Positions 8,057 through 16,609 of a DNA stretch of 64,000 bases are shown here, piece by piece. Source of the DNA: Alistipes montrealensis. GTDB taxonomy: Bacteria > Bacteroidota > Bacteroidia > Bacteroidales > Rikenellaceae. The stretch is taken from assembly GCF_018362775.1 (NCBI RefSeq), contig NZ_JAGYXY010000003.1, forward strand, positions 530,846 to 594,845. Reading direction: 5' to 3'. The notes under the pieces were generated by a model. That model was not told the DNA's origin. It did no database searches and saw only the letters and a list, made by a program, of their open reading frames with translations. Position 1 is the first letter of the stretch. Each line of letters begins with the position of its first letter. The translations under genes and the position numbers were made by a program.

Positions 8057-9100
8057 TTACACCCCGAACAGGAAGACGAAGGGTTTGGCGCTCTTGCGGA
8101 ATTTCGCCGTAGCGTCGCCCGTGCAGGCCGGGGCTCCGACGAGCGTGAGGGTCCGCTCGCCGCTGCCTTTCGAGAAGTCGATCGCCGCGAGGTCAACCCA
8201 GAAAGTCTCCATAGCCAGCGTCGGCTCGAAATAATAGACCCTATTCTTCTGGTCGCAGACCGTGCGCCAGCGTGTCGAAGAGATGTGCGGCTTATCGGGT
8301 GTGGAGATGCCGTAGGGAACCGAGACATTGCGCATGACCGACATTACGGCCGGCACGGCGATCTTCGGATCGGCAGTCTGCACAACGGCGTTGATGTAGA
8401 ACGACGCGCGCACGAAACGGTCCGGGGCGCGGTTGGTTCCGGGCAGCATCGTAAGTCCTCCGATCTGCTGCCAGTAGCCGAGGATGGCCAACTGGTCGTC
8501 GTAGAAAGGCGAATTGGTCATCACCTGGTACTGCCGCCCGTGGTGAACTTCCAGCCGCCCGTCGCGGTACTCGAAGATCGCACTGTCGCCCGAGGCGTCG
8601 GAGATGGCCAGGTGCAGGCGCGACTGGACGCCGTTGGGCAGGTCGGGGGCGTCGATACGGAACTTTTCCTTCGACAGTTCGGCCACCGCCTCGTCTACCG
8701 TCGCGAAATTGTCGAGCACATACTGCGTCCAGATACTCAGGCCCATGACGGGGCGCGTATCGCCTGAACGGTCGTAGACCGACTCGGGCAGGAACAGCAG
8801 GTTGGCGACCAGCCCGGCTTCGTTCATGCCGTCGGTAATGCCGATATCGTAGCCGGCAGCCGAGAGCGTACCGTATTTCGAAGTCCAGAAAACGGTGTTG
8901 TCCGTATTCGCCCCGCGGCGCTCCGTCCCGCGCGGGAAAATGTAGAGGTTGGTGAGCGGGTCCTCGCGCCAGTCCATGGTGCGGCCCGTAACGGTCATGC
9001 CGTCGGGCCCGAGGTAAACGGCGCGGGTGCAGGCATCGGCCTGCGGAGCAAAGACGGCCAGCGCACCGGCGCACAGCATCGTCAAAGAATGGATTTTCAT
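8057..9100 (-). CDS. Choloylglycine hydrolase-family amidase (bile salt hydrolase / penicillin acylase type)
   Basis: From the ATG at 9100 the protein has 347 residues with a signal peptide ending QADA. The next residue is Cys24, the N-terminal nucleophile expected of this Ntn-hydrolase family. Supporting motifs are CTRAVYLGPD, TGRTMDWRED (substrate-binding Arg/Asp) and TNSPFYDDQL. Mature enzyme would act in the periplasm on linear amides such as conjugated bile acids or related N-acyl substrates. Substrate preference cannot be assigned from sequence; Gram-negative members include both bile salt and penicillin V hydrolases. An upstream in-frame ATG at 9112 would add four residues and is less likely. 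It converges with the PagL-like gene and diverges from the nuclease gene. Confidence 0.85.
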   Translation of the reverse strand: MKIHSLTMLCAGALAVFAPQADACTRAVYLGPDGMTVTGRTMDWREDPLTNLYIFPRGTERRGANTDNTVFWTSKYGTLSAAGYDIGITDGMNEAGLVANLLFLPESVYDRSGDTRPVMGLSIWTQYVLDNFATVDEAVAELSKEKFRIDAPDLPNGVQSRLHLAISDASGDSAIFEYRDGRLEVHHGRQYQVMTNSPFYDDQLAILGYWQQIGGLTMLPGTNRAPDRFVRASFYINAVVQTADPKIAVPAVMSVMRNVSVPYGISTPDKPHISSTRWRTVCDQKNRVYYFEPTLAMETFWVDLAAIDFSKGSGERTLTLVGAPACTGDATAKFRKSAKPFVFLFGV

Positions 9101-9225
9101 AGACAGAAACATTTTAATATTAAACGTATCGCTTCAAATTGAGTGCAAAACCTCGGTTTCCGGAAGAAAAAATTTGGCGTTTCATCCGGTTTGCCCTACC
9201 TTTACGGAAAACTACATTTTCCGAG

Positions 9226-9981
9226 ATGAAATCATTACTGCGTATTCTTTTGCCGGTCACCTGCTGCAGCCTGCTACTGGGCGCCTGCGCACAGCGTCCG
9301 ACGACCCTGAAATTCATGAGTTACAACATCCGCAACGGCCGCGGCATCGACAATGTCCAGGACCTCGGGCGCGTGGCGGAGGTCATCAACCGTACGGCTC
9401 CCGACATCGTGGCCCTGCAGGAGGTGGACAGCGTGACCGGGCGCATGTCCGGGCGCTTCATTCCCGCCGAGTTGGGCGAAATGACGGGCATGCACGCCCG
9501 GTTCTGCCGCGCCATCGACTACGACGGAGGCGCCTACGGCATCGGCCTGCTGTCACGCAGCGAACCGCTCGCCGTGCGCCGCATTCCGCTTCCGGGACGC
9601 GAGGAGGCCCGGGTACTGCTCGTCGCCGAGTTCCCCGATTACGTGGTCTGCGTCACCCACCTCTCGCTCACGCGCGAAGACCAGCTTGCTTCGCTGCCGA
9701 TCATCCGCACGGTCACCGACACCTGCCGCAAACCGGTACTGCTGGCCGGAGATTTCAACATGAAGGTCGCCCGAACCGTACTCGACGGACTGGGCGGCGA
9801 ATTCCGGCCCCTTTCGGACACCACACAGATGACCTTCCCGTCGGACAAACCCTCCATCCGCATCGACTACATCCTCGGCCGCGGACTGCCCGTATCGGCT
9901 GTCGTCACCGAGCCGACCGTGGATCACACGACTACGGCTTCGGACCATTGTCCGCTGTGGGTAACGCTCGCGTGGGAATAA
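9226..9981 (+). CDS. Endonuclease/exonuclease/phosphatase-fold lipoprotein
   Basis: The ATG at 9226 gives 251 residues with a lipoprotein signal (LLLGAC lipobox). The frame open from 9139 reads through promoter DNA. Family motifs are MSYNIRNG, ALQEVDS (metal-binding Glu), GDFNMK, RIDYILG and SDHCPLWV, the catalytic set of the DNase I/sphingomyelinase-like superfamily. An exported, lipid-anchored member could hydrolyse nucleic acids, phospholipids or sphingolipids; the sequence does not decide. A Bacteroidota -7 box (TACCTTTAC) lies about 20 bases upstream. Confidence 0.8.
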   Translation: MKSLLRILLPVTCCSLLLGACAQRPTTLKFMSYNIRNGRGIDNVQDLGRVAEVINRTAPDIVALQEVDSVTGRMSGRFIPAELGEMTGMHARFCRAIDYDGGAYGIGLLSRSEPLAVRRIPLPGREEARVLLVAEFPDYVVCVTHLSLTREDQLASLPIIRTVTDTCRKPVLLAGDFNMKVARTVLDGLGGEFRPLSDTTQMTFPSDKPSIRIDYILGRGLPVSAVVTEPTVDHTTTASDHCPLWVTLAWE

Positions 9982-10470
9982 GAACCGCATCGTCCCGCTT
10001 TCTACAAATATAGGCAAAAAAGCATGACTTTCAAAATGAGCTGCCGGGATGCGGCGGACGGGGATTTCGCAACGATCTGCCGTTTCCCGCGCACTCCCCG
10101 CGCACTCTTCTTCATGTATCCCCAGGGCGATTTTCCGCTTTGTACCGCCTGTCCTCCGGCTCCCTGACAGCCAATCCTCCGACCGCCGTTCCCGGCCTTC
10201 GAATACCGCCGCAATCTCTTCGACCCGATTCCTACCATAGATCCCGGCTCCCCCGACCAACCATCCTCGAATCCGGCCCCCGTCGGCCTTCCCGGCCCCG
10301 ACCTAACCGTTCCCGACCTAATCGCCCCGACAACCCGGCCGGCCGGGCTCCGACCGCCACCAGGCCGAATCCAATCCAGTCAGCCGCCCCGCCTCTTGTC
10401 CTCCGCCGACGCCCCCTCCCTCCCACAAAAAAACACCGGAAAATTTGCAATTCCGGATTTTAGCTTTAAC
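9982..10470. other. 490-bp intergenic region, C-rich on + strand, no gene seen
   Basis: This stretch is strongly biased to C over G on the plus strand (runs such as CCCCGAC, CCGGCCCCCG). Short overlapping frames here have low-complexity Pro/Arg/Ser or Gly/Arg translations without domains or credible starts. I see no tRNA or clear terminator. It ends at the promoter of the next gene. Confidence 0.6.
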
Positions 10471-10490
10471 TTTGCATCACAAAGTACTTT
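10471..10490 (+). promoter_or_regulatory. Promoter -7 box with adjoining AAAGTACTTT operator
   Basis: The -7 box TTTAACTTTGC ends around 10475 and is followed after a few bases by the perfect 10-bp palindrome AAAGTACTTT (10481-10490), six bases before the ATG at 10496. The same arrangement, ACTTTGCA then the same palindrome, occurs before creD. A protein bound here would cover the likely transcription start, so repression is expected. The adjacent winged-helix gene is the natural candidate. Confidence 0.7.
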
Positions 10491-10495
10491 TTACT

Positions 10496-11125
10496 ATGCA
10501 GCAGAAAGAAGGCAACGAGGTCTATTCGACCCTGACAGAGATACGAACGCTGATGAACCGTTCGTCGCGTTTCCTCAACGTGAGCGCCTATGCCCCGATC
10601 GTCGTCGGGATACTGGCGCTGGCGGCCGTGTGGGCCGTCAACCGGGCTTTCAGCGGCGGATGGGACATCGCCCCGATGCTGACGGTCAACACCTATGCGC
10701 GCATCTATGCCCTGCTGAGCGCAGCCGTCCTGCTGATCGTCCTCTGCCTGGCGACCGCCGTAGGGCTGAGCTACTACGAAGCACACCGCAACGGCTCGAA
10801 AATCACGATCGACGCCACGGCGCGCCGCCTGTTGTGGAACTTTTTCCTGCCGCTGATCGTCGGCGGCATCTTCAGCCTGGCGCTCTTCGTCAACGGTTAT
10901 TACGGGCTGACCTCCTCGATCATGCTGATATTCTACGGCATGGCGCTTATCTCCGCCTCCAACCACACGTTCAGTTCGATCCGCTACCTGGGTTATGCGG
11001 AACTCGCACTGGGACTCGTCGACAGTTTCTACCAGGGTTACGCCCTCGTTTTCTGGGCGGCCGGGTTCGGCGCGCTGAACATCCTTTACGGAGTCGTTTT
11101 CCTCGCAACAAAGAACAAGCGGTGA
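10496..11125 (+). CDS. Polytopic membrane protein paired with a winged-helix regulator
   Basis: The 209-residue protein begins at the ATG at 10496, right behind the AAAGTACTTT palindrome. About six hydrophobic spans follow a short soluble N-terminus (EGNEVYSTLTEIRTLMNRSS). No enzymatic motif is visible. Its stop overlaps the GTG start of the winged-helix gene by 4 bases (GTGA), a strong sign of translational coupling. Similar membrane protein plus winged-helix pairs upstream of creD are known to me in Bacteroidales, but the function is unassigned. It may sense membrane state and signal to the repressor. Confidence 0.75.
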   Translation: MQQKEGNEVYSTLTEIRTLMNRSSRFLNVSAYAPIVVGILALAAVWAVNRAFSGGWDIAPMLTVNTYARIYALLSAAVLLIVLCLATAVGLSYYEAHRNGSKITIDATARRLLWNFFLPLIVGGIFSLALFVNGYYGLTSSIMLIFYGMALISASNHTFSSIRYLGYAELALGLVDSFYQGYALVFWAAGFGALNILYGVVFLATKNKR

Positions 11126-11436
11126 ACCTGAACCTCGAAAATATCGACAAGACGCTGGAAAGCAAGGTCCGGCTGGGCATCATGGCCGTGCTGATGGTCA
11201 ACGACAGCATGGACTTCAAATCGCTGCGTTCACTGCTCAACCTGACCGACGGAAACCTGGTGACCCATACGCGGACACTGGAAAACGCCGGCTACATCAC
11301 TTCGTCGAAGCAGTTCATCGGACGCATGCCTAACACCACCTACCGGGCCACGGACCAGGGACGCGAAGCGTTCCGGCGCCATTTGCAGGCCCTCGAATCG
11401 TTTATCGACGCCACTTCACGGCCGGCCGGAAAGTGA
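11122..11436 (+). CDS. Winged-helix transcriptional regulator
   Basis: A GTG at 11122 gives 104 residues; the longer open frame from 10396 is a shadow of the preceding gene. The sequence is one winged-helix domain: helices LESKVRLGIMAVLMV and DFKSLRSLLNLTDGNLVTHTRTLENAGYI, then the wing (NTTYRATDQGREAF). It fits the small MarR/PadR-like family often paired with membrane proteins. It is translationally coupled to the upstream membrane gene. Two AAAGTACTTT palindromes, one before this operon and one before creD, suggest autoregulation and control of creD. Confidence 0.85.
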   Translation: MNLNLENIDKTLESKVRLGIMAVLMVNDSMDFKSLRSLLNLTDGNLVTHTRTLENAGYITSSKQFIGRMPNTTYRATDQGREAFRRHLQALESFIDATSRPAGK

Positions 11437-11460
11437 CCGTCTTTTTTTTTTCGCCAATCC

Positions 11461-11482
11461 ACTTTGCAATTAAAAGTACTTT
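11461..11482 (+). promoter_or_regulatory. creD promoter -7 box with AAAGTACTTT operator
   Basis: ACTTTGCAATTA is followed by AAAGTACTTT at 11473-11482. This is the same box-to-palindrome spacing as at 10471-10490. The creD start is 19 bases further on. Bases 11437-11460 hold a T-rich stretch after the regulator stop, without a clear stem. Confidence 0.7.
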
Positions 11483-11500
11483 CTAAAAATCAAAACAATT

Positions 11501-12865
11501 ATGGAAACCACTCCCGAAATCACCCCGGCTCCGCAGGTTGCGGCCCCCGAACCCGAAAAGAAAGCGAAAGCGAACCCGCTGACCCTGAAAATCGTCTTTA
11601 TCGGCATCATCATGCTGATCCTGCTGATCCCGGGCGGCATGATCATGTCGCTGATCGTCGAACGGCGCGAAATGATGGAAAGCGCACAGGAAGAGGTCGC
11701 CCGGATGTGGAGCGCCGAACAGCACATCACGGGCCCCGTCGTGACGATCCCCTACGAATACACCGTAACGGACGAATCCGGGAAACGGACGACGGCCCGC
11801 AGTTGGCTCACCGTCCTGCCCGAGAAGCTCACCGTCGACGGCAACGTCGCCTGCCAGCAGCTCCGGCGCGGACTTTACGACACGAATGTTTACAATTCGG
11901 AAATCACCCTCGCGGGAACGTTCGCAAGCCCCGAAGAGCTGCGGACCCTGCTGGACAAGGGGGCCCGGATCGACGCCGAAGCAGTAAGCGTCGGCGTCGG
12001 AATCTCCGACCTGCGCGGCATCGAAGAGAGCATCGTGATCAACTGGAACGGCAAGGATCACCCCACCGTCACCGCCGCAGACAACGACTGCTTCGAAGTC
12101 GGCGTCGCCGCAAAAATCGCCCTGGGCGAATGGATCAGAAAACCGGGCGAGACCATTCCGTTTACACTAAAAATAAAGCTCAAAGGCTCGGTTGCGCTCT
12201 ATCTCGCGCCCGTCGGCAACCAGAACACGATCCGGCTCGGCTCCGACTGCCCTACCCCGAGTTTTATCGGCAACTTCCTGCCCTCCTCACGCGAAGTGAC
12301 CGAAAGCGGGTTCACGGCCGAATGGAAGGTCGTGGCGCAGAACCGCAACTATGCACAGGTGCTCGGAGTCGGCAACCACCAACGCACCATCTCCCGGAGC
12401 GAGTTGGGCGTAAACCTGCTCGTGCCCGTCACCCAGTACCAGCAGGCCATGCGTTCGATCAAATACGCCGTGCTGGTGATCCTGCTCACCTTCATCGGGG
12501 TACTGTTCGTCGAGATGACCCGCAAGAAAAACATTCACGCCTTCCAGTACCTGCTCGTCGGACTGGCACTCATCCTCTTCTACTCGCTGCTGGTCTCGAT
12601 CTCCGAGCACCTCAGTTTCGGACTGGCCTACCTGATCGCCGCGGTGATGACTACCACCCTGATTACGGCCTACATCTACGGCGCCATCCGCATCCGGGGC
12701 ACGGCGCTCTGCATCGGGGCCCTGCTGGCGATCCTCTACACCTACGTTTACGTGCTGCTGCAACTGGAGACCTATGCGCTGCTGGCCGGAAGCATCGGAC
12801 TGTTCGTCATCCTGGCCGCCGTCATGCGTTATTCGCTGAAAATGGAGTGGACGGCCGGGAAGTGA
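11501..12865 (+). CDS. creD: CreD-family inner membrane protein
   Basis: At 454 residues it matches CreD in length and layout: a short cytosolic Pro/Ala/Lys N-terminus, one span (about 28-50), a large periplasmic domain, then about six spans in the last 150 residues. The periplasmic domain carries family segments such as GPVVTIPYEY and GNFLPSSREV. In enterobacteria CreD is controlled by CreBC and affects envelope integrity; its biochemical role is unknown. Here the likely controller is instead the neighbouring winged-helix protein, through the shared operator. Confidence 0.85.
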   Translation: METTPEITPAPQVAAPEPEKKAKANPLTLKIVFIGIIMLILLIPGGMIMSLIVERREMMESAQEEVARMWSAEQHITGPVVTIPYEYTVTDESGKRTTARSWLTVLPEKLTVDGNVACQQLRRGLYDTNVYNSEITLAGTFASPEELRTLLDKGARIDAEAVSVGVGISDLRGIEESIVINWNGKDHPTVTAADNDCFEVGVAAKIALGEWIRKPGETIPFTLKIKLKGSVALYLAPVGNQNTIRLGSDCPTPSFIGNFLPSSREVTESGFTAEWKVVAQNRNYAQVLGVGNHQRTISRSELGVNLLVPVTQYQQAMRSIKYAVLVILLTFIGVLFVEMTRKKNIHAFQYLLVGLALILFYSLLVSISEHLSFGLAYLIAAVMTTTLITAYIYGAIRIRGTALCIGALLAILYTYVYVLLQLETYALLAGSIGLFVILAAVMRYSLKMEWTAGK

Positions 12866-12877
12866 AAACCGTGAAAA

Positions 12878-12909
12878 TTTGGTTCGCCGGAGGGATTGCA
12901 CTATCTTTG
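12878..12909 (+). promoter_or_regulatory. Bacteroidota-type promoter of engB
   Basis: TTTG at 12878-12881 and TATCTTTG at 12902-12909, 20 bases apart, match the TTTG / TAnnTTTG pattern of the Bacteroidota major sigma factor. The engB start is at 12927. Confidence 0.7.
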
Positions 12910-12926
12910 CACAAAACCAGAGACCG

Positions 12927-13523
12927 ATGCAGATCACCAAAGCCGAATTCAAATGCTCGTCCGAGCGCATTTCACAGGTTCCGAAAGACGACCTGAAAGA
13001 CATCGCCTTCATCGGGCGGAGCAACGTCGGCAAATCGTCGCTCATCAACATGCTCACCTCCCGCTCGGGGTTGGCCAAGGTATCGGGAACGCCCGGGAAA
13101 ACGCGCCTAGTAAACCATTTCCGCATCAACGACACCTGGTATCTGGTCGACCTGCCGGGCTACGGATATGCCCGCACGTCGAAGTCGCAGCGCAGCGAAT
13201 TTTCGAAGCTGATCACCGACTACGTGCTCAAATGCGAGAAAATGCACTTCCTGTTCGTGCTGGTGGACATCCGCCTCGAACCCCAGAAGATCGACCTGCG
13301 GTTCATCGAGATGCTCGGCGAGAACGGTATTCCGTTCGGCATCATCTTTACCAAGGCCGACAAACTCTCAAAAACCCAGTGTGAGAAGAGCATGGAGCGG
13401 TTCCGCACCACACTCGCCGAACAATGGGAAGAGCTGCCGCCGATGTTCGTCTCCTCGTCGGAGAAGGGCGCCGGACGCGAGGAAATACTCGCATTCATCG
13501 GCGAATGCCTCCGGGAAAACTAA
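12927..13523 (+). CDS. engB: Ribosome-biogenesis GTPase YsxC/EngB
   Basis: The ATG at 12927 gives 198 residues, the usual EngB length; upstream codons overlap the promoter. GTPase motifs are G1 GRSNVGKS (30-37), G3 DLPGYGYA, G4 TKAD and a G5-like VSSSEKGAG. EngB is an essential TRAFAC-class GTPase that helps assemble the large ribosomal subunit. It seems monocistronic, with its own promoter upstream and the prs promoter 130 bases downstream. The 165 bases to prs hold only that promoter. Confidence 0.93.
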   Translation: MQITKAEFKCSSERISQVPKDDLKDIAFIGRSNVGKSSLINMLTSRSGLAKVSGTPGKTRLVNHFRINDTWYLVDLPGYGYARTSKSQRSEFSKLITDYVLKCEKMHFLFVLVDIRLEPQKIDLRFIEMLGENGIPFGIIFTKADKLSKTQCEKSMERFRTTLAEQWEELPPMFVSSSEKGAGREEILAFIGECLREN

Positions 13524-13653
13524 GCCGGAGGGGATACGGGTAAAAAGATCCCGGCGCGCCGGCGCAGGACAAAAAAACGCCTGCCGCCTATAAAGTTTAA
13601 CCGAATGTTGAAAAAACACGTCCTCCGGGGCGTGTTTTTTCGGCGTATTGTCC

Positions 13654-13661
13654 TATCTTTG
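13654..13661 (+). promoter_or_regulatory. prs promoter -7 box
   Basis: TATCTTTG at 13654-13661, 27 bases upstream of the prs ATG, in an otherwise gene-free stretch. No good -33 TTTG can be seen at the usual distance. Confidence 0.55.
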
Positions 13662-13688
13662 CAACGTCAAAAAAAATCCTCGAAATCT

Positions 13689-14630
13689 ATGGCTATCCAC
13701 AAAATCAAAATTTTCACCGGTCGCGATTCGGAGTATCTGGCCAAAAAGATCGCCGCAAGTTTCGGCACGACGCTCGGACAGTCGGAAGTCCTGCGTTTCA
13801 GCGACGGCGAGTTCCAGCCCTGTTACAACGAGTCGATCCGTGGCTGCACGGTCTTCATCATCCAATCGACCTTCCCGCCCTCGGACACGCTGATGGAACT
13901 GCTGATGATGATCGACGCAGCACGCCGCGCTTCGGCCCACCAGGTCGTAGCCGTAATGCCCTACTTCGGCTGGGCGCGCCAGGACCGCAAAGACCGTCCC
14001 CGCGTGCCGATCGGCGCCAAACTGGTGGCCAACATGCTGATGGCCGCAGGTGTCGACCGCGTGATGACGATGGACCTGCATGCCGACCAGATTCAGGGAT
14101 TTTTCGATGTCCCGGTCGACGCCCTCTACGCCAGCGGCATTTTCGTACCCTACATCAAGAGCCTCAACATCGAGGATCTCTCGATCGCAGCGCCCGACAT
14201 GGGCGGCGCCAAGCGGGCAAACACTTATTCGAAACTGCTCGGCACGCCGATCATCATTTCGCACAAGGAGCGCGCCAAGGCCAACGTCGTGGGTAAAATG
14301 ACTGCCATCGGCGATGTCGAAGGCCGTAATGTGCTGATCGTCGACGACATGATCGACACCGCCGGCACGATCTGCATGGCAGCCGACATGCTCATGGCCC
14401 GCGGAGCGAAGAGCGTTCGCGCCGCCATCACCCACCCCGTGCTTTCCGGCCCGGCCTACGAGCGTATCAACGAGAGCGCCCTCGAAGAGGTGATCGTGAC
14501 GGACACCATTCCGCTCAACCCCGACAAGGACCTGCACAAATTCACGGTGCTGTCGGTCGCCGACCTCTTTGCCGACGTGATCGAGCGCGTGCACAACTAC
14601 AAGGAAATCTCTTCGATCTTCTCCAAATAG
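13689..14630 (+). CDS. prs: Ribose-phosphate pyrophosphokinase
   Basis: It makes phosphoribosyl pyrophosphate from ribose 5-phosphate and ATP, feeding nucleotide, His and Trp synthesis. The 313 residues are the family norm. Motifs include KIFTGRDSEYLA, GWARQDRKDRPR (ATP loop), the metal-binding HADQIQGFFD and the PRPP loop VLIVDDMIDTAGT. The ATG at 13689 follows the promoter; the longer frame from 13605 includes promoter sequence. It is monocistronic with a strong terminator after it. Confidence 0.95.
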   Translation: MAIHKIKIFTGRDSEYLAKKIAASFGTTLGQSEVLRFSDGEFQPCYNESIRGCTVFIIQSTFPPSDTLMELLMMIDAARRASAHQVVAVMPYFGWARQDRKDRPRVPIGAKLVANMLMAAGVDRVMTMDLHADQIQGFFDVPVDALYASGIFVPYIKSLNIEDLSIAAPDMGGAKRANTYSKLLGTPIIISHKERAKANVVGKMTAIGDVEGRNVLIVDDMIDTAGTICMAADMLMARGAKSVRAAITHPVLSGPAYERINESALEEVIVTDTIPLNPDKDLHKFTVLSVADLFADVIERVHNYKEISSIFSK

Positions 14631-14647
14631 AAGAACTCCCATATCAT

Positions 14648-14681
14648 AAAAAACAGGACTTTTTTCAAAGTCCTGTTTTTT
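14648..14681. terminator. Bidirectional terminator after prs
   Basis: AAAAAACAGGACTT / AAGTCCTGTTTTTT with a T-rich loop lies between the convergent prs and SDR genes. Confidence 0.9.
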
Positions 14682-14702
14682 ATTGCCAGTCTGCCGGAAA
14701 TA

Positions 14703-15518
14703 CTACTTTAACGGCGAATCCGGCTCCTTGGACATCACCAGGTAGAACATACGGTCGAGGAACGCAGGGGCGAATTTTTTGACGAAGTGCGTCGCCCGGC
14801 CTTCGTTCTCCATCAGGCAGAGGCGTTTGCGTTTCAGAATACCCTTCGCCACAATGCGGGCCACCTCGTCGGCAGTCATCATCTTCGCCTCGTCGCGCGG
14901 GGTTTCGCCCTGCTGCGAACCGTCGGCCGTGAGGGCCGAAAACCGAACGTTCGAAGCCGTGAAGCCCGGGCAGGCGATCATCACGTGGAGACCTTTTTTG
15001 AGGTTCTCGATGCGCAGCGTTTCGAGGAAGCCCGTCATGGCGTATTTCGATGCCGAATAACCCGTACGGCCCGGCAGTCCGTGCAGGCCCGCAACGGACG
15101 AGATACCCACGATCGAACCTTTCGACGCCTGCAGGTAGGGTAATGCGAATTTGCAGCAGTTGACCGTCCCCCAGAAGTTGACATCCATCAGTTGATGAAG
15201 CACGTCGAGGTCCACGTCGTCGAAGATGGCGCGCATCGAAATACCCGCGTTACAGATCAGCACGTCCACCCCGCCGAACTCCCGCACGGCGGTTTCGATC
15301 AGCTCCCGGCACTCCTCAGGCTTCGTCACATCCATTCCGCAGTAAGCGGCCTGTCCGCCCTTCGCGCGGATATCGCCCGCAAGAAGCTGTAATTTCTGCA
15401 CGCTGCGCGCCCCGAGCACCACTTTTGCACCCTGCGCGGCATATACCTTGGCCATCGCCTCGCCGATACCCGACGAAGCGCCCGTAATAACGATGGTTTT
15501 ATTTGCTAATGTCTTCAT
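14703..15518 (-). CDS. Short-chain dehydrogenase/reductase (classical SDR)
   Basis: The 271 residues carry the classical SDR set: cofactor loop TGASSGIG near residue 12, NAG at about 92, the catalytic Ser in VGISSVAG and YSASK with catalytic Tyr and Lys. A membrane-hugging C-terminus (FAPAFLDRMFYLVM) resembles the DltE/RDH-like SDRs that act on lipid substrates. An Arg after the glycine loop (LGARS) suggests NADP(H). The substrate is unknown. No operon partner is close; the metal-dependent hydrolase upstream is separated by a repeat element. Confidence 0.88.
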   Translation of the reverse strand: MKTLANKTIVITGASSGIGEAMAKVYAAQGAKVVLGARSVQKLQLLAGDIRAKGGQAAYCGMDVTKPEECRELIETAVREFGGVDVLICNAGISMRAIFDDVDLDVLHQLMDVNFWGTVNCCKFALPYLQASKGSIVGISSVAGLHGLPGRTGYSASKYAMTGFLETLRIENLKKGLHVMIACPGFTASNVRFSALTADGSQQGETPRDEAKMMTADEVARIVAKGILKRKRLCLMENEGRATHFVKKFAPAFLDRMFYLVMSKEPDSPLK

Positions 15519-15550
15519 GTATCTGTTCTATTAACTTTTCATAGTTCCAA

Positions 15551-15622
15551 CCGCTGTTTTCGCCGCCTTCGGCGTCGTTTACAAGTCTGCCCCACCCCAA
15601 ACCCCTCCCTCGGGAGGGGCTT
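15551..15622. repeat. Dispersed two-hairpin intergenic repeat, copy A
   Basis: About 70 bases with a first hairpin (CGCCGCCTTCGGCG), the linker GCCCCACCCCAAA and a second hairpin (CCCCTCCCTCGGGAGGGG). The reverse complement of 46605-46675 aligns along nearly all of it. A shorter relative lies at 6279-6314. Confidence 0.75.
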
Positions 15623-15646
15623 ATCGCACGCGACCGGAATGCGGAC

Positions 15647-16435
15647 CTAAATATCAGGGATATCCACCTCAAGCATATCGTAAGCCAGCCGCACGCCCGG
15701 CGGAAGCGTCGGTTCCGTCGCGGCATGCAGGCCGATTTCGTGGGACATGTGCGTAATATAGGCTTCGCGCGGCCCGATGCGGCGGATCAGCCCCAGGGCC
15801 TCTTCAAGGTTGAAATGCGACGGATGGACAGCCATCCGCAGCGCGTTGACCACCAATACCTCCACACCGCGCAGTTTCTCTGCTTCGGCATCTTCGATGG
15901 TTTTGAAATCCGTCAGGTAAGCCAGCGGCCCGATACGGAAACCCGTGACTTCGAAGCGCTCGGAATGGTGGCCCGAAACGGGTACGATCTCCACCTCCCC
16001 CACCCGGAACGGCTTCGCGGTGTCGATCTCGTGTAATTCGATCTCCGGAACGCCGCGGTATTTGTCCTGCGCGAAGGCGTAGTCGAAATCCTTGCGTACG
16101 CACTCCAGCGCCCGCGGAGCGGCATAGATGTGGACCTTGTGGATGGCGGGCGGATAATCGACGAAATTAAAGGCCCGAACGTCGTCCAGTCCGCCGATAT
16201 GGTCCTTGTGCTCGTGTGTCAGCAGGATGGCGTCGAGATGCCGCACGCCCGTACGCAGCATCTGGTAACGGAAATCGGGCCCGGCGTCGATGACGATGCG
16301 CACGCCGTGCGTTTCGACCATCGCCGAAGTGCGCAGGCGGTTGTCGCGCCGGTCCGCCGAAGTGCAGACCTTGCAGCGACACCCGATGACGGGCACGCCC
16401 TGCGAAGTACCGGTTCCCAGAAAGGTGAGTTTCAT
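15647..16435 (-). CDS. Metallo-beta-lactamase-fold hydrolase (PhnP/YcbJ-like)
   Basis: At 262 residues it opens with LTFLGTGTSQGVPVIGC and a Cys cluster (CRCKVC), then has the metal motif H74-E-H76-K-D78-H79. Further ligands lie in SGHHSERFEV and ITHMSHE. This pattern fits the PhnP-like phosphodiesterases that act on cyclic phosphate esters, and also the related Bacteroidota MBL proteins of unknown substrate. No phn genes lie nearby, so phosphonate metabolism is not supported by context. The reading frame ends just before a dispersed repeat. Confidence 0.85.
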   Translation of the reverse strand: MKLTFLGTGTSQGVPVIGCRCKVCTSADRRDNRLRTSAMVETHGVRIVIDAGPDFRYQMLRTGVRHLDAILLTHEHKDHIGGLDDVRAFNFVDYPPAIHKVHIYAAPRALECVRKDFDYAFAQDKYRGVPEIELHEIDTAKPFRVGEVEIVPVSGHHSERFEVTGFRIGPLAYLTDFKTIEDAEAEKLRGVEVLVVNALRMAVHPSHFNLEEALGLIRRIGPREAYITHMSHEIGLHAATEPTLPPGVRLAYDMLEVDIPDI

Positions 16436-16525
16436 GAATGCAAATGTAGAAAAATTAGCGCAAATTGCTGCATTTTATAAAGCAATGCTTCTTGAAAATA
16501 TGCCGCAAATGGCGCGCATCGTAAA

Positions 16526-16574
16526 AAACGGGGCGGATGGACAGTGCCCGAAGTACACTCCATCCGCCCCGTTC
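16526..16574 (-). terminator. Terminator of the RND efflux operon
   Basis: AACGGGGCGGATGGA and TCCATCCGCCCCGTT form a 15-bp stem around a 19-base loop, followed on the minus strand by a T-run. It is 36 bases beyond the stop of the PII-like gene. Confidence 0.85.
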
Positions 16575-16609
16575 GGGGGATATGCGGCAGTGCGCCGCAA
16601 TCAGCGGAA

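Noticed and set aside
10140..10463. Pro/Arg-rich plus-strand frame of 107 codons
   Set aside because: Low-complexity product of the C-rich bias, ending across the promoter of the next gene.
15499..15726. Minus-strand frame of 75 codons between the SDR and the MBL-fold gene
   Set aside because: It runs through the dispersed repeat and overlaps both neighbours; the repeat explains it.
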